Shown here: piece after piece, positions 15,612 through 16,367 of the stretch
Layout of the letters: each line of letters opens with the position of its first letter
How positions within the stretch are numbered: the stretch's first letter is position 1
Source of the DNA: Chloroflexota bacterium
GTDB lineage: Bacteria > Chloroflexota > Dehalococcoidia > Lucifugimonadales > Australimonadaceae
Assembly: GCA_022574265.1 (NCBI GenBank)
Contig: JACZSI010000022.1
Span: forward strand, 1-16,367
Direction of reading: 5' to 3'
DNA: 16,367 nt
Made by a program: the position numbers and the translations under genes
Notes under the pieces: generated by a model
Seen by the model: the letters and a program-made list of their open reading frames with translations, nothing else
Told to the model about the DNA's origin: nothing
Database searches by the model: none

Positions 15612-16139
15612 ATGATGGTGGCCCAGCAGAACGGATCGGCGTCCGAGGCGTCAGGGAGCCGGAGGGCGCGCGGCGCGCTCGGCGCGCTCGAAACCAGGCT
15701 CATGGAGGCGCTCTGGGGCTCCGACTCGGAGCTCTCCGTGCAGGGCGTCTCCGACGCACTCGGCCCCGGTCACAACTACAAGACCGTCATGACGGTGCTG
15801 AACCGCCTCGTCGAGAAGGGACTGCTCATGCGCGAGCTCGACGGCCGCGCCTACCGCTACCGCCCGAGCCAGTCCCGGCCCCAATTCCTGCGCTCCGCCG
15901 CCGACGAGCTCGTGCGCGGCTACCTCGACGCTTACGGCCCGGAAGCGGCCGCGCACCTCGCCAGCGCCGCCGGTGCCGCCCCCGCCCCGCAGTCGCCGCC
16001 TGCCTCAGCGCCACCGCAGCCGGACGCCTCGATGGCGTTCGGCGGGTGGGAAGCCGTCCAGCGCTCGCCCCTACGCCTGCTGCTGATCGCGGCCGCGGTC
16101 CTGTTCCTGCTGACACGCTCGCGGCGCGGGCGCTCCTGA
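15612..16139 (+). CDS. BlaI/MecI/CopY-family repressor with C-terminal membrane anchor
   Basis: Winged-helix DNA-binding protein of 175 residues. The BlaI/MecI-type domain spans about 20-90: GALETRLMEALWGSDSELSV, then the recognition region NYKTVMTVLNRLVEKGLL (55-72) and the wing DGRAYRYRPS (78-87). Instead of the usual short dimerisation end, a Pro/Ala-rich linker (119-140) leads to one hydrophobic segment, LRLLLIAAAVLFLL (154-167), and a basic end RSRRGRS, as in a tail-anchored protein with the DNA-binding part in the cytoplasm. ATGs at 15612 and 15615 and a GTG at 15618 are in frame; GGAG (15607-15610) best suits 15615 or 15618. No BlaR1/MecR1 protease gene is visible. Its target may be its own divergent promoter region; this is inference. 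Confidence 0.85.
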   Translation: MMVAQQNGSASEASGSRRARGALGALETRLMEALWGSDSELSVQGVSDALGPGHNYKTVMTVLNRLVEKGLLMRELDGRAYRYRPSQSRPQFLRSAADELVRGYLDAYGPEAAAHLASAAGAAPAPQSPPASAPPQPDASMAFGGWEAVQRSPLRLLLIAAAVLFLLTRSRRGRS

Positions 16140-16177
16140 AGATGGACGGGGGCCCTGCCTCGAAACCCCTGTGTACC

Positions 16178-16199
16178 TGTACCAGACGTGTACCAGACG
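16178..16199. repeat. Tandem 11-bp direct repeat (TGTACCAGACG x2)
   Basis: Two exact, adjacent copies at 16178-16188 and 16189-16199, with a partial GTGTACC just before at 16171-16177. It lies in the gene-free stretch after the BlaI-like gene. The function is not apparent. Confidence 0.7.
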
Positions 16200-16212
16200 G
16201 GGAGTGCAGAGA

Positions 16213-16367
16213 GCCTGTCCTGAGCCTGTCGAAGCATGTCCTGAGCACAGTCGAAGGGGGGGCGAAGCCCCGGCGCCTGCCCTGAGCTTGCCGAAGGGCC
16301 GGGGGCACGGGGGTGTCCCCCGTATCTGGCTTGATCACCCCCTTCCTGGCGAGAGCCTGCCCTGAGC
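16213..16367. repeat. Cluster of CCTGAGC..GTCGAAG interspersed repeats
   Basis: Four units with the core CCTGAGC-N2-3-G(T/C)CGAAG: 16213-16234, 16235-16259, 16275-16298, and a last one starting at 16355 that the window cuts. Each begins near CCTGTCCTGAGC or CCTGCCCTGAGC. Between them are a GGGGC-GAA-GCCCC hairpin (16259-16271) and the 7-bp hairpin at 16307-16323. Units of this type are scattered through many Chloroflexota genomes in my recollection. Open frames crossing this stretch are not genes. Nothing else is seen from 16140 to the end. Confidence 0.75.
16307..16323. other. Strong hairpin in the repeat region
   Basis: ACGGGGG and CCCCCGT form a perfect 7-bp stem around TGT. No T-run follows on either strand, so it is not a standard terminator. 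It may belong to the repeat cluster or mark the end of the BlaI-like transcript. Confidence 0.4.

Noticed and set aside
16178..16199. The tandem repeat as replication-origin iterons
   Set aside because: There are only two copies, with no AT-rich region, DnaA boxes or replication gene nearby.
16171..16367. Short open frames and a possible CRISPR array in the right-edge repeats
   Set aside because: Units are unevenly spaced, spacers are absent or only a few bases, and no cas gene is seen; frames across the repeats lack a ribosome site and any domain.

Overview
This is a GC-rich bacterial window with ordinary chromosomal gene density. It carries 12 protein-coding genes that I can support, one of them cut by the left edge, and no rRNA, tRNA, CRISPR array or insertion sequence. 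The likely source is the Chloroflexota (Dehalococcoidia/SAR202-like). This rests on the short Thermus-type EF-Ts, a transcriptional T-box leader, a Dld/GlcD-GlcF-type fused dehydrogenase, and interspersed CCTGAGC..GTCGAAG repeats of a kind I associate with Chloroflexota genomes. The assignment is an inference and was not checked against a database.

Region 1 (1-5717, minus strand) is a classic translation/envelope/isoprenoid operon in the order rpsB-tsf-pyrH-frr-uppS-cdsA-dxr. Intergenic gaps are only 7 to about 40 bp. Transcription starts from a strong extended -10 promoter at 5688-5717. The roughly 65-nt leader holds a perfect 8-bp hairpin. The operon links ribosomal protein S2, EF-Ts, UMP kinase and ribosome recycling factor with undecaprenyl diphosphate synthesis, CDP-diacylglycerol synthesis and the first committed MEP-pathway step. 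S2 has an N-terminal Ala/Pro extension and an acidic C-terminal tail of about 83 residues. DXR carries Pro where a His normally follows the catalytic Asp-Ser-Glu.

Region 2 (5750-8712, minus strand) has a soluble PAS-GAF-GAF histidine kinase with no response regulator in the window, and a family 5 (UDGb) iron-sulfur uracil-DNA glycosylase.

Region 3 (8775-11160, plus strand) is a promoter, a complete transcriptional T-box riboswitch with an AUC (isoleucine) specifier, then (R)-citramalate synthase. Citramalate synthase makes the threonine-independent precursor of isoleucine, so uncharged tRNA-Ile should switch on its own supply route. A small two-helix membrane protein follows.

Region 4 (11157-15470, minus strand) has a GH63-like glycosidase and a 975-residue FAD/Fe-S D-2-hydroxyacid dehydrogenase, separated by a 24-bp perfect palindrome of REP-like type.

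Region 5 (15504-16367) is a compact divergent promoter pair with an 18-bp palindrome fitted between the two -35 boxes. It is followed by a BlaI/MecI-like repressor with an unusual C-terminal membrane anchor, then a gene-free stretch of short interspersed and tandem repeats running off the right edge.
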